Part shown: piece after piece, positions 44,054 to 56,462 of the stretch
Layout: every line of letters starts with the position of its first letter
How positions within the stretch are numbered: position 1 is the stretch's first letter
Assembly: GCA_014773175.1 (NCBI GenBank)
Contig: VXCM01001437.1
Coordinates: 202,730 to 266,729, forward strand
Direction: 5' to 3'
Length of the DNA: 64,000 bases
From: Lucifuga dentata
Taxonomy: Eukaryota; Chordata; Actinopteri; Ophidiiformes; Bythitidae
Notes under the pieces: generated by a model
The model's input: only the letters and a program-made list of their open reading frames with translations
Database searches by the model: none
What the model was told of the DNA's origin: nothing
Translations under genes and position numbers: made by a program

Positions 44054-45235
44054 TATGCACATACAAGCAGAGGGTTGTATTTTATTCAGAGTTGAGGAAA
44101 GAATACTATTACTTAAACCTTTTGTATCTAGTCTTTAACTCTGCAGTAATTTCAAACATGGTATTTAATTTGTTGACCATGGTTAAAAATTACTTCTTCA
44201 CAATCTTGACTGCCCTATAGTTCTTTGTGCTGTGAGAGGTTAGAATGAGCAGTTAGTCCCTCTGTTGCAGTTTAAAGAACCCAGACAGAGAGGCTGACTC
44301 GTGAATGATTCCTCCACTGAATTGTTAGGACAGTGCAGTTCACTGCTTCCATCTCCATTAATACTAATGATTGATAATGTAGCTCCAAATGCACAGTTTC
44401 CTCTGTGGGTTGTGGGGACTGTGTTGTGTTTCCAAACTGATGTACTTTATTTGATAATGCACCATTGTTTTATTTGCCCAGTAGTGAATTTGTAAAAATT
44501 ATGGCTCAGATCATCTCAAGTCTCCTTCAAAGAGCATCAAACATCAGATTTCAGAGTACAAGGCTCATAATAATTCCACCTGGATATAACTAAAAAAAAA
44601 AAAAATCTAATCAGAGTCAACATTTGCTTTGTCTTCGTGAGGAAATACGATATGTTCCAATCCAAAACATCTAATATTCATTTCCAGAAGTGGTTTGACC
44701 TGACCAGTGCAGCAGTAGGATCTGATGTATTTAGGTATGTATTATTCATCATGGGTGAACTCAGTTTGTGACTCTTTAATGATGAATATCTCATTTTGGA
44801 TTCCATTTCTCAAATTCCTTGTTTCTCTTTGAGTCTGAGAACTCTTGTTAACTAAAGAGTGAACTCTGTGAGTACAGATCCACACAAACTACCACACACC
44901 CAAGCAGATTAGTGCTTCTGAAACTTGAAGAACTGATCCGGATAATCCTACTTGATTTCATCTGAAAATTGAACAGGGTATAATTATCAAAGGCACTGAG
45001 GGTCTGGTATAAGTACCAGCAGACCTGGTTTATACTGGTGGATTATTTTGAGTTAGAGGAAGGCAGAGAGCAACATGTGCTCCCATCTGAAAGGAGCACT
45101 TTTATGCTGTGCTGCTGCAGCCATGCGGTCATGCTGACATATACAAAGATGGCTCCTCTGCATGTCATCACCTAAAGTCATATTCCTTCTGAACACTGGA
45201 ATACACTCTTGAGCAGCAATAGTGTGGAATTTTTA

Positions 45236-45273
<38 letters not shown>

Positions 45274-45770
45274 GATTGTACTACTAAGTTGCACATTTTC
45301 TGTATGGGCGAGTCTTAGTTAACCCTGTTTCTAGCTGTAGATGGCAGCTGACAAATAGGAGCTAGTGGAGGCTTAAATATAGCTAACAGTGATGTGAATA
45401 TTAGAAACTGTGATTATTATGGGTTGATCGTGTTGCTCCTGCTAAATGTATAAATAGAAAAAAGTGTATTTTCATAATATATCAACCATAATATCATGAT
45501 ATGGTGATATATGTCAGGGCTGTGTGTGAGTCAATCTGTTTGGATTTCATCTACCACCTACAGGCCAAAAAATGATATTGCAACACTAAGTTCCACATTG
45601 TTGTTGTTCCTAATATGTGGCAAATGGAAACCATATTTAATGGAAAGTAAAATTATACAAGTCCAAAGACTTAAAAGCAATTTTACTGATAAGAAAGTAG
45701 TATGACCTCAGCTTTCCCTTTAACACTGGGTCAAGTTTCATCTTCTAGCTACCTTGTCCCTCTGTAAATT
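44054..45770. other. No gene recognised; poly-T at 45240-45267
   Basis: Apparently single-copy sequence apart from a 27-base T run. Confidence 0.45.
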
Positions 45771-46075
45771 GTTTTGAAAGAAATAATGACCTTCAGGGTT
45801 TCCGAATGGTCTTACCTGAGCAGCATCTTGTTTCTTTGCTCACAGGCATCTTTCAGTGTCAGAGCAGGTTGTGTCAGGGATTCTGACAGAAACCCCAAAC
45901 TGCTTAATGAACACAGAAAATCCACAGGGCATGTTACTAAGAGCACTATAGGGCAGCTATGGCACTCAAATCTCCTCCTTGCTCTGTCTAAGAGCATTAT
46001 TTCAGCTCTTTCTAATGCACTCTGGGGCTCAAATGGACTGACCTGACCCTGAACCCTGACTGTAACCATCCTATT
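45771..46075. other. Block open on both strands with splice-like edges
   Basis: On the minus strand the open frame 46069-45812 ends in CTGCTCAG|GTAAGACC (a consensus donor at 45813-45818 region). On the + strand CTTTGCTCACAG at about 45845 looks like an acceptor followed by an open frame to 46046. Neither translation has a recognisable domain, and both cannot be real exons. Listed as a possible exon only. Confidence 0.2.
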
Positions 46076-46241
46076 CTTTCAACTCTCCCTATGGAACCAC
46101 AACAAAGAAATCCTGCTTTGAAAGTCACAACTCAAAGTCTCCCAAAGCCTTCAAGATCGCTGATGCTCAGACAAAATTCTGTGATGCTGTAGATTTTTAT
46201 GATTTTCACATAATTTCACAGAATTTTGTCTCTCCTACAAA

Positions 46242-46290
46242 ATAGTTTTGTTTTTGTTTTTTTGTTTGTTTGTTTGTTTGTTTGTTTTTG
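46242..46290. repeat. (TTTG)n microsatellite
   Basis: TTTG units with variable T runs; explains the open frames over it. Confidence 0.9.
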
Positions 46291-46549
46291 TCATTACTTT
46301 GCTACCCAGTGTTGCAGAGCTGATGTCGCAGTATTTGATATCAATAAAAAAGTTTCACCTGAAGTGTTGCTCCTGTTGTGTGAATGGTACAGCCAGCCAC
46401 ACCCAAATCATCAGCCATCACAAAGCAGAAGATTATTTTTCACATACTGTGAAACAAGATGCTGTTTTTTCAGATGTCTTGAAGTCAAATTTGGCATTCT
46501 GCTGGCATAGTTTTACTTGATATAAATATGACTAAGACTAGCTAACTAA

Positions 46550-46800
46550 TGTATGGTAATTGTGTTGTTCAATGTTACATAGCTAGCCCAGCATACTTCT
46601 TCCTGTTTAGATTTTCTTGCTGCCATGCCCAGACATTTCTGACTAATGAGTAAAGCAAGCATTTTCACATATTTTCATTGCAATTGCATTGTAATTTTTT
46701 CTGAGGAACAAAACCAAAACAGGCAGTAAATGCAACATTTTAATAATTTAGTCCCCGATTCAGAACAGAGTAAAGGAAACTCACACTTGAAAAGGTTCTT
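46550..46800. mobile_element. Dispersed element family C, copy 2 (3' part only)
   Basis: CAGACATTTCTGACTAATGAG versus CAGATATTTCTGACCAATGAG of the copy at 40455-41265, followed by the same order TTTTCACATATTTTCATTGCA, AACCAAAACAGGCAGTAAATG and GATTCAGAACAGAG. Left part absent. Confidence 0.55.
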
Positions 46801-49800
46801 AGCCATGAAGTGCCACTCAGCCTCACATTGCATTGTGGCTGTTAGTGTAAACTGCCTTATTAAACTGTCTGTTTACTGTACATAAGTGGAGTAAGTGTAC
46901 GAAGATGATGGCTCATGATGCTGAGAGTGTTTCACAGCATTTTCAAAAACATGTGATGCTCATTAAACATGCATGCTTTGGCTATTAAATCACAAGCCTA
47001 CCAAAATCAGCCATTTGATTTTTGTTTAAATTATGCATTGCAGAAACAACAATTTAAGAAGGTAATTTCAACATTGAGCACCATATTTTTTTTCATAAAA
47101 CCTGTGAAAAAATACAATCAGATTATTTTAGTTATTTCTGATTCCCCAAAGTTTCCACAATTTTTCTAGAAACTGAAATAAAACAAGACAAAATAAGTTT
47201 TTTTGATTGTAGTAAAAAAATTAAAATAAAATAAAATAAAACCCAATAAATAAAAATTTAAAATGAGGCCATTACGAGTGAGTTACTAACACCAATTACT
47301 AAAATTGAAGAAAGTAACACTTGATTCTAGAGAATTCTTCCACGCTTGCTTATCATGCCTGATTATTCATTTTTAAAGAGTCCTTTGTTCTTGCTCTTCA
47401 AAGACTTTTAAATTGTGCAGTTTGGAGGGCATCATTTGACAAGGCAGAAAAAAAATTGAATTTCTGAAGCAAAAGTGTATAGATCTGCTTTGAAAATTAA
47501 TAAATTTCAAAGGAAAATTTAAATTCAGTCACCATTAATTTAAAACAATACATATCAAATTCTTTATGACTAGTTTTAGGTTGGATAGTGCTTTGTAGCT
47601 AAATTTTTCTGCTAATTTTGAGAAGTCTTATGAGATCATTTTCACTTTACCCCACTGGCAGATTTTTCTTAATGAGACTCAAAAGTTTCCCAGTAGGATA
47701 TTTTACAATTTTTGTAGGGATTTTTTTTTCTTTTCTTTTCTCATTCTATGAATCAGTGTATGGTCCAGCTAGAAATTTTGATTTGTGTGATTCAAGTATT
47801 ATCATTTTCCTCACCCATTAGTCTGTCTGACATAGTACCAGATCCACATAAAGCTATACATTTCAGGTCTGGGGTTTCTTATACCTCCTGATAAGAGATT
47901 AAATCTGTTTTGCACTTGAGGGCATTCTGATGACTTCTGCACTGTGCACCAACGTATTTGCCCCTGTTCTATGGGTTACTCTCCTGAGAGGCAGAGCACC
48001 AGCTGTCCTCAGCCAATCATCCATCATTTTGTCCTCTGAGTGCAGATGCAGGGAAAGAGCAATGAGCAGAAAATCCGATCTATCAGCCTCCGGAAGCAAT
48101 GAGGCAGAGTTCAACTTGGTAATGAATTTAGGCCAACAACAACAGGTTTCTCTGCAACTCACTCATAATGGCCTCACTTTAAATTTTCATTTATTATGTT
48201 TTGGCTCATTTTTCACTCGCATCGTCTGAAACTGCTCTGCACTAGTTTTCACATTTTATTTATGTAAAGCACTTTGATGAGAGAAAGGATTATCTTTTAC
48301 GGACTATTGTACCTATTTTACACATCAATATATGTCTTTTGGACATAGGGAGCATTGTTCAGCATATGAACAACAATGCATAAAGGCTTTTGTGGCTGTA
48401 GAGGGTGCTGTGCAGAGAAACTGCCCTCTATGACATCACAAGGGTTACTTCCTGTTGGAGCTGAACACTAAAATTTCACGTTTTTGACAGAAATTGATAT
48501 TTTATTCTACCGAGGTGGCATTAAATTGATAGCCAATATATTAATAATGTGACAAATTGCTATTACCCAGAATTGTCTTTTCACTGTTGCAGATGACATG
48601 GTATTATTTGGCATGTACTATTTAAGGAAGCAGCCAGCTGAGGACCCGCTAGGCCTGTCTTCACCATGATGTGTCAATATCATGGTCACTAATTTGGATT
48701 ATTTGAAATAAATACCTAAATTTTGGGACTGAACATGAAAAGTCATTTGCATACAATGATGGACTGAGAAAGAGGTACATGGGTGATGACTCCTGTGCTT
48801 TTATGAGGCTTTTCCATGTGATGAAGGAGCCTCCTCTTCAGCCAGCCTGAGAGCATTTCAGCAATGAGGGTAAATCATTCAAGGCACCTTCATCACAGTA
48901 GAAAGGAGCAGTTTCTTTTTAAATAAAAAACATTTTTAGTATGGATATGGGCTCATTCATCCTCTGGTGTGTGGAAAATGTTGGCCTTTTGAAACCGATT
49001 CCACAGACTTCAGACTTTTATCTTTTTTTACTGCAGCTCAGCTGTCAGGGGGACTGCCCGATATGACTTTAATCAGCAAATTGAAAAGGTGTAACCAGCT
49101 TATTAGAAAAAGGCTCTCACACACTATAGAGGAGTGCTTGAGCTAGGAGGTGTTCATAAAGAACTGAATATAATGTACTTTGCTCTATTGTAGATTTATA
49201 TGTATTTATTCAGCTCTTAACTCTGATGCAGCCCTTAAAAGTTCCTCAGTTAGACTAATTAGAGCTGTGCTGGCTTATCCCTTTGACTATTGTGCTGGTT
49301 ATGGAGGCTTGCCGACTGGGACACACTATTTCTCACACAGTAAGCATCTTATTTTCCCCAGATATCACTGCTGATATAGCTGTAATGGGAGCAACAGTAA
49401 AGTATTAGTGGTTATATTCTTAATTGCCTCCAGTTTGTGAGGCATCTTGCCCAATAACATGCTGTGAGAGACTAAAAAATAAAAGCAAGTATGCCACAGT
49501 CACGACCATTTCCACACATGCTGCTTTTTAATTCCCCATTTAATAAGCACTGATGTGAAACAAATCCAGAAATGATAATTACACAGCAAAAATCCCCTAC
49601 TAGAAACAAGCAAAATATTTTTTCATTGAGTGAAGTTTTCTAGTTTCTACCAGTACATCAAAATTAAAAATGGATTAATTAGTTTTCTTGAAACTAGACA
49701 GTCAAAGCTAATTACTATCAGACCTTAAAGATTCAGATTTAATCCTGTTAACTTCATATGAGGAAATAATGCGTTAGAAATTCAATTTAAAGGTATTTAA

Positions 49801-50587
49801 ACCTCTTTTCATTTTTTTGTCCTATAACTAAGCTTATTTCAGAGTTAATGTCTTAAAACAAGACTGAGTGAATGCAAAGTTCCCAAAAATGGATCACATA
49901 ACAATGGAGGAATTTTCTAGATTCCAGTGCAGCAATCTGCTTGATTCTCTTGTCGTCCATGGTCCTGACACTCATTTCTAAAATATTCCTGAAATAAGTC
50001 CATTTGAAGTGGAAGCAGGATTAAATAAATTTACTGCAATCTTCAGATTGGTCTCATTCTTGAAACTTGCAAAGTCATTTTGTTTCCTTTAAAAGATGTT
50101 TGGAATATTAATGCAATAGCCATCAATTGTTTCTAGTCAGCTCTTTAAAACATATTGAATATATCACTAAATCAAATGAAAAAAAATTAATAATCCAGCA
50201 AGTATGCTTTCCTTGGAGGAAAAAAAAGGACTAAATCATTTTTAAAAAATAACAACTTGACACTTTTTTAAAGTCCTGTTTCTTAGTGTATAATTTGAAA
50301 AAAAAAAAAAAAAAAANTAAAAAAAAAAAAAAAAAAAACTTCAAAGGCACACTTTCATTTGATAATAAAATAAAAGTGATTTTCAGGATAATAGACTAAG
50401 CGTACATGTTTAATGAGCTTTACCTGCTCTGAATTTAATATGGTATAAAACACTACACCATCCTAAAAAAACGTTCTTGAATTCCTGTTTTTTGCCTCAT
50501 ATATCCCAACATTCCCTATACTTTAAACTTGACTGCACCACCTGTGCTATAACTATTACAGTCTTTTATATTTACATGTCTTTAGGT
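46801..50587. other. No gene recognised; poly-A with N at 50299-50338
   Basis: Nearly 3.8 kb without a recognisable exon. A block at 47900-48230 is open on both strands but shows no domain. An A run with N 50317 marks a contig join. 49560-50280 is rich in AAACAAG and TTCTTGAAAC words typical of an unclassified fish repeat. Confidence 0.4.
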
Positions 50588-51030
50588 ATTCAAGGGGCTG
50601 AAATTTTGCTTGAACCCGACATGCATAAATTAATCTTCAAAAAAAAGCTACCCAACCTGAAAGAGACCTGAGGACAGTCAGACCCAATCCAAAATAGCCC
50701 AATGATAATTAGCCTCCATCCACAATGTGGTTGACCTGAATAGATCCAAACAGAGAGAGAACATCAACACTGGCACGATGAGCCACCAAATAACGAGCAG
50801 CTTCTCCTCCACTCTTCATCACGCTTTCCATCTCACCTCAAAATGATGCACCATGTGATCAGAGCTGATAAGGAGTCTTGGGTCCACTCAGATCCACTCG
50901 GATATAAAACATATTGACACGCAGACCTGAGAGCCAAGGCAATATCTCAGGACCCGACCTGACTCAATTATATTAATATAATTTGGATCCAACCCAACTC
51001 AGGGTCAGATTGGGTCTCGGTTCCAAGGAA
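50588..51030 (+). repeat. Dispersed repeat family D, copy 2
   Basis: Diverged partner of 30050-30560, same orientation. Both have GACCCGA/GACCCGACC clusters and end near TTCCAAGGAACTGA. Confidence 0.7.
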
Positions 51031-51054
51031 CTGAAATATACTGTGAAGAACTGC

Positions 51055-51170
51055 ATTTTGGACTGTGGGAGGATACTAAAAAACCCAAAGAAAATGCATG
51101 CAAACATGATTAGAACATGAAGCCTCTACACAGAAACAAAATGTAAATCTGTGTCCTTCTGGCTGTGGCA
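51055..51170 (-). mobile_element. SINE fragment, inverted relative to 52795-53090
   Basis: GACTGTGGGAGGATACTAAA, AACATGATTAGAACATGAAG and CTCTACACAGAAA are the complement of the CCTCCCACAGTCCAAAGAC region of the fish SINE seen at 52795-53090. Confidence 0.6.
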
Positions 51171-51399
51171 GCCCTGCTACATCTGACCCTTCCTTAATAT
51201 ATAATACCAACTCAATTTCTGACTGTGAGAGCACCTGGATTTGAGAAACCTAAATGTTTTCAGAGGCATTTTCATCAGCTTTATGTACTAGAAACTGGGA
51301 AGGGGAGAGTGGGGATTGGAGGGAGACTGGCATTATTTCACCACAGCCACCTGTGTCAGGTGGTGACGGATGGAGGACAGTTGCACTCCTTCTCCCTGC

Positions 51400-51510
51400 T
51401 GAGAGCCATCCCACCTGACTCATTTGCTTGACCTTGGCAACAGAGTCACCGTGACTCTGAATGTGGATGTAAGCACCCTCGGGAGACAGCCTAACTACTG
51501 CATTCACTAA
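51400..51510 (-). other. Possible exon fragment, unrecognised
   Basis: The minus-strand frame from 51507 reads NAVVRLSPEGAYIHIQS and GDSVAKVKQMSQ, then CAG|GTGGGAT could be a donor at about 51415. The wording is protein-like, but the region is short, another frame is also open, and no acceptor is convincing. Confidence 0.2.
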
Positions 51511-52790
51511 TCCACTCTAAGAATCCTCTACCACTGCCTCCCCACGGCCGGCTCATTAGAAGGGGTTGTTTTTGCCCGTGTTGACAGGTTCTGCAGCATG
51601 TGAGCTGGGCATAAGTTAACAAAGAAAAACATTGTTAGGCATTGTACAAATGAGTGCATGCGTTGTCACAGCTTCTTGTTTTCTGTGCTGTAGTTGATTA
51701 AGCAAGATCTGACCTCGTTACCAAACCTGTGATTGGAATTATCTTCAATTCCAATCTTTTGAGTTTACTTTTAAATTCTGTATTCTTTTATCCCTACGTT
51801 TTTATCCAAGAGGAATTAGATCATTTGTAATAGCTCATACTTGCTAATTAAAATCTGTGCCATTGCTACGTCTTCATATCATACAATGATGGAAAGTAGA
51901 CATCCATAAATCATCCCAGAAGAATAGATTAATCTAAAGCTTTCTACTTTCCTCCCAAGCCATTTTGCAGTATGAGAGAACAAAGCCCCTCCTGATGATA
52001 TGTCCATGGAAACAGTTTGTATCCCTGCAGACCTGCATGCTAATTAGCTAGATGTTAGCTGTCTCTCTCTGGCATATGGCACATTAAGATTAAATATGCA
52101 TGCATGGGTTTGATACTTATGCAATGTCTTTTAAGATGCAACACCTGCTTGTTGGGAGAGAAAAGTAAATGAAGGAAATTGGGCAAAGTGACAAAGTGAT
52201 ACAATATTAAACTTAAAACTAGGAAACTTTCTTGAGTTTCAGGCAAATTATTTTTTCACAAGATTCTGATAAAGTTATCATCTATAATCAACATAAAAAT
52301 GACAACCTCTGCTAGCTAAGGAGATTCCTAGTGTATCTGGCAGTCATTGTTACAGGATAGATTGCCTGTTTCCATTTTATAAGTGATACTACATCAGAAT
52401 CTTGTCTCTTTTATCTAATGAATGAGAAAAGTTTTGATCATAGAAAATTAAAGTTTTTTTTATTATTTGAAGATCATTGTTTTGTGATGACAACATAATT
52501 ATTGCATAGTCGTGAGAAAACAAAACTTGACTTTGCCTCTCCAGCTTTTCCTGATGTTCTCTTTCCTTCATTTTTTCATCTTCTTTGCTGTCACAATTTT
52601 GTGACATAGCATTCTAAAACTGTTTCTAAAACTGTTCAAATGAGTTAAATCATTTTCTGTAGTGAACTGTTGGCAGCAGGAACTGAAATTATACATTGTT
52701 GGTGCTAGTAGGGCCAATTAGGCAAAGCATCAAGGCTATGCATCAGTCTAACAGCTATGTTTCAGTGTTAAGTTGATGTAAAATGACTTT
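51511..52790. other. No gene recognised
   Basis: Apparently single-copy AT-rich sequence. Confidence 0.45.
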
Positions 52791-52794
52791 ATCG

Positions 52795-53090
52795 ACTCTC
52801 TCCAGTACACATGGTTGCTCAGTAGTTAGCCCTGTCCCCTCAAAGCAAGTAGGTTCTGGGTTTGAATCTGGCTCAGCCTGTCAAAGTGAGGTTTGCGTGT
52901 TCTTCCTGGCTGCTACGATTTCCTCCCACAGTCCAAAGACATGCAAGTTAGGTGAAACACTTAATGTCTGGTAACCCTGTGACACGCAGTCTGCAGGACG
53001 TACCGTGTCCCGCCCAGCGAACTCTGAGACAGGTGGGTATCAAAAATGGATGGGTGTAAAGATGGATGGATAGAAGGATGGAGGGAAGGT
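52795..53090 (+). mobile_element. tRNA-like-headed SINE with ATGG-rich tail
   Basis: The head has an A-box-like TGGTTGCTCAGTAGTTAG (52812-52829) and a B-box-like GGTTTGAATC (52859-52868) at tRNA spacing. The body has CCTCCCACAGTCCAAAGACA and the tail is built of ATGGATGG units (53045-53085). This is a very common fish SINE type, often linked to RTE-clade LINEs through its tail. Point changes in both boxes suggest it is old. Confidence 0.7.
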
Positions 53091-53347
53091 TTCTTCTCCA
53101 GTCTGTTTAGCTATTAAGCTCCTCTGGTTGAAAACAATAAATGGTTGTGATAGCCGCACCGCTGCACGCCATAGCTACAACCACTGTCGCCTAGCAACCA
53201 TTTCCATATGCATTTATTTTTGTGTTTATTCATTTGTGTTATTTTGTTGGCCTGCTTGATTTCATTTGCATATAAAAGAAGCACTGCTTTAACTTTCTCA
53301 TTCATTTAACTTAGCCAACCTGAATCAGAATAATCTGTATGTGCTTG

Positions 53348-53773
53348 TCAATAATTCAGCAGCGTTACAGCAGGGTATTGTGTATCGCTACAGGAGGCAG
53401 CTGGAAACCATTTCAAGCTGTTCGTTATGGGACTTGCTTGGTTTGTTAGGAAGAGAACACACCCATTAAAGTATTCACTTGCTGAATGACACAAATACGC
53501 TTGTGGCGCAATGGAAGAAGAAGAGCTTGTTGGTTTCTTGTTGTTGAGCATTGTGTGCTGCTGGGAGCCATGTGCCGGTGATGAAAGTACAGGCATTGTC
53601 TGTTCTGCCCCCGGCGTGAACATTTCCCTCACCACATAGATCCAGGCATGGCTTAATATCTCCCCTCCGCAGCTTTTGATCCTGCTATGTAAGCAATGCA
53701 ACAAGGGAAAAATCCCTGCTGCGAATGTGAAAATACTGAGAACCGGTGGTTTTTTAATGACTGCAGAATGCAA
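53348..53773 (-). other. Longest open frame in a non-repeat region, unrecognised
   Basis: 141 codons from ATG to stop, with no repeat wording and no domain, signal or motif that I recognise. It has a run of five serines after a KKPTS segment. A frame of this length is not rare in 64 kb read in six frames. No promoter or splice context was found, so I do not call it a gene. Confidence 0.2.
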
Positions 53774-53882
53774 AGAGTTTCCAGGTGGGCAATTACCCTA
53801 TGGTCACCAAACAAACTTTAGCTGCTGTGTGTCTAATGTACTGTCAATCCAAATATCCAAATGCTCTTGCGCTGTTATTTAG

Positions 53883-54599
53883 TCCTATTTAGCAATTGAA
53901 ATGTATCTCTAATCAATAAGGATTACATAGCAGCAAATGAGAAATCTGCACTGTTTAAAAATCCGAGGAAAATTCCTCTTCAAGACAGTTATTGCAGCTC
54001 AGCACATAGTGAAAAAAAAAAGTGCAAAACTACCTGAAGACAAATGTTTCGATATCTTCATCAGTGTTTTAGGAATATCAAAATCCCCACCTTTTATATA
54101 GGTCAGAGTGAGGTCACCTGGTCTAAAAACCTAATCATGTGACCAGAAGCCACGCCTAATGTTGTTTTTGTGTATTTGCATTAGCATTAACGGCAGCATT
54201 ACTATATACAACAATAACATTGTGGCTTTACCGGTTCATAATAACATTCTATTATGATTTGTAAAGTGTTTTGGGTGTAACTGATCTCTAGGCACATGCA
54301 CGTCACCATGATCACATTTATCCTTCTTCAATAAATCACCTAAAGAAAAATCATAAAGAAAGCTATGTTATAAGAAAAGGGAGATACAACTAAGGTAAGT
54401 GTGGAAACTATAGTGTGTACTCCAAGGAGCAAACACTGTCATCTGTTGAATTCTGACACTATTCAGCATTGTACACTGACCTTTGACCTCTGGGGTTCAG
54501 ATAAATAACCCCAAGTTGCTTTAGGACACAGAACTGGAAAGTCTGCAACAAACCTGCCAGTTTGATGAGAAAACTCAAAGGGAAAATACTGTTTTCTGA
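53883..54599. other. No gene recognised
   Basis: Contains the hammerhead-like phrase listed at 54046-54064. Confidence 0.45.
54046..54064 (-). other. Hammerhead-core-like phrase, possible Penelope terminal remnant
   Basis: Minus strand CTGATGAAGATATCGAAAC joins the two conserved hammerhead ribozyme blocks CTGATGA and GAAAC with six or seven bases between. Penelope-like elements are known to carry such motifs in their terminal repeats. Here the linker cannot form a normal stem II with a loop, so it is either decayed or chance. Confidence 0.35.
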
Positions 54600-54606
54600 T
54601 GTGTGT

Positions 54607-54665
<59 letters not shown>
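54600..54665. repeat. (TG)n microsatellite
   Basis: About 66 bp of TG with one ATG interruption near the left end. Confidence 0.95.
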
Positions 54666-54667
<2 letters not shown>

Positions 54668-55231
54668 ACTTTGACCCTGGCTGCAGTCAAAGCAATGCAT
54701 TTTGGGATTGTCTTTCAATGATGTGACAAAATTAAGTAACAGCAACAACGTGTTATGGTGTTTGTGTCATGACTTTGTGAGTGTGATGCTGTCCACCGTG
54801 CACGCCAGCAGTCGTATGATCAGTGCGTCATAATAGCAGTGTCAATGATAACACAAATATTTTTCATAGCAAACTTACAAAAATAATGGTTAAATGATTA
54901 GAACTAATAAGCTTACGTATAACACACAAGCCACGTTAGGTTTTTGTAACGTATGTACATTATTTTAGAGGAATCTAAAATGGAATTGGGCCTTTGACAG
55001 TTCTAGCACTGAGCCATGTTTGAATCGGCTGCATCTACTGAATGTACTGTAATCTCTGTAAAACCCCCTATGCCCAGCGCTGTAATTACAGCTGCTTAAC
55101 TTATCTGCAATATGCAAACAAGCTCATCTTGATTGCTTGTAACGATCATCACTTTCCACTTAACTAAACTGGTATAATCTGCTTTTCAGATGTTTGTCAT
55201 CCAGTAAAAAAAAACACAGAGATTTTGTATC
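54666..55231. other. No gene recognised
   Basis: Apparently single-copy. Confidence 0.45.
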
Positions 55232-55254
55232 TGCACTAAATAAAAAGTAAACGC

Positions 55255-55291
<37 letters not shown>

Positions 55292-55321
55292 TAACATNTG
55301 CACTAAATAAAAAGTAAACGC

Positions 55322-55358
<37 letters not shown>

Positions 55359-55364
55359 TAACAT
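55232..55364. repeat. Assembly duplication: 66 bp with (TG)n twice around N 55298
   Basis: 55232-55297 equals 55299-55364, including a (TG)n run of the same printed length in both. One microsatellite is probably shown twice. Confidence 0.8.
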
Positions 55365-55481
55365 GCTGAGGAAAATTATTGGAGGTTGGATCTACCAGAA
55401 GCCTCATTAGATGGTATGAAGTGTGTTTAAGCACTTTTGAATAAATCATATGTAAAAACTGTGAAATTCAAACATTTACTT

Positions 55482-55507
55482 CACACACACACACACACAC
55501 ACACACA
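55482..55507. repeat. (CA)n microsatellite
   Basis: 26 bp of CA. Confidence 0.9.
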
Positions 55508-56460
55508 AAGCAGAGTCACAGTAGTGCACTTTTAGAGTAAGTGTGGTCATAATGAGATGACAGCCAATGCTCAGATCCCTCTGGGCCGTTTAAGCAGAAT
55601 TAAATGACCATCACTGCCCTCCTACATCAGCTTAATAGCAGGGATTTTTTCATGCACTTAACCCCTGTGAGTTTTCAGCATGTTGATAAATAGGAGTCCA
55701 GCAGAATAGCAACATGTCGGTGAGGATGCTGTGCTGGATGCTGAGTAAGTACGAAGCAGGTCTTATGCTTTTCTTAATGTAGTTGCTCTACTTGAGCCAC
55801 CTCGGATAATCTTTCTCCGGCGAATTACTGTTACAAAGTCAGCAGCCAAAATGTTGGAGGAGCAGGTTTGAGAAGGAGTTCAGATCTGTAGCAGGGCTAA
55901 AGAAAATCGCTAAGGTGAACAACCCCAGGGCAATCTTTGAACTTGCTGATTGATTGGTTTTTATTTTGTGTAATGCCCAAATGGGCTTGTAGGCAGGGTT
56001 TGCACTTTTTTGTTTTCAGCTCGGTACAAAAATAAATACCAGTTGATTGAGGTTGGTACACAGCTCGCTACCTTCATATTTTCAGCAAAGTGCCTCCATG
56101 CGTGATCATCTAATATCAAACTTCTCCATCTTCACAAAGATGGATTTGCCTACTGTGTATTTCTGCCAGTGTTTTATTTTTTTCTGGTCAGTTTGATGTC
56201 TAGATGCTCAATATGCACATTTTCATTTTCAGGGTGTGCCAGAATACCAGCTTATGTGCAGCCCTGCTTATAAGACACCAAGGGCGGGATTCATAAAACA
56301 CAGTGCCAGGCTGAACTTCAGCTTGGGGTTTCCTCTGTCAAAGAAATTCCGTTTAAATGTTTAGATGGGTCTTCACAAAAAGAGCCACACTGTTACTTCT
56401 AAGTTTACTGGCAAATAGGAGACTTCAACACAATGCAGAACAGATGGAAGAGAGTCTGAA
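55508..56460. other. No gene recognised
   Basis: Apparently single-copy. Confidence 0.45.
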
Positions 56461-56462
56461 AG

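Noticed and set aside
45080..45120. Third copy of the 33069/34598 duplication (CCCATCTGAAAGGAGC)
   Set aside because: Similarity is limited to about 20 bp and does not continue.
47899..48229. Exon on either strand (open frames of 87 and 99 codons)
   Set aside because: Both strands are open over the same bases with no motif, and no splice site pair was convincing.
52795..53090. A tRNA gene from the A-box and B-box-like words
   Set aside because: No cloverleaf can be completed, and the sequence runs into SINE body and ATGG tail.
53348..53773. 141-codon minus-strand frame as a gene
   Set aside because: No motif, promoter or splice context, and a frame of this size is expected by chance in six frames of 64 kb. 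Listed only as an unrecognised frame.
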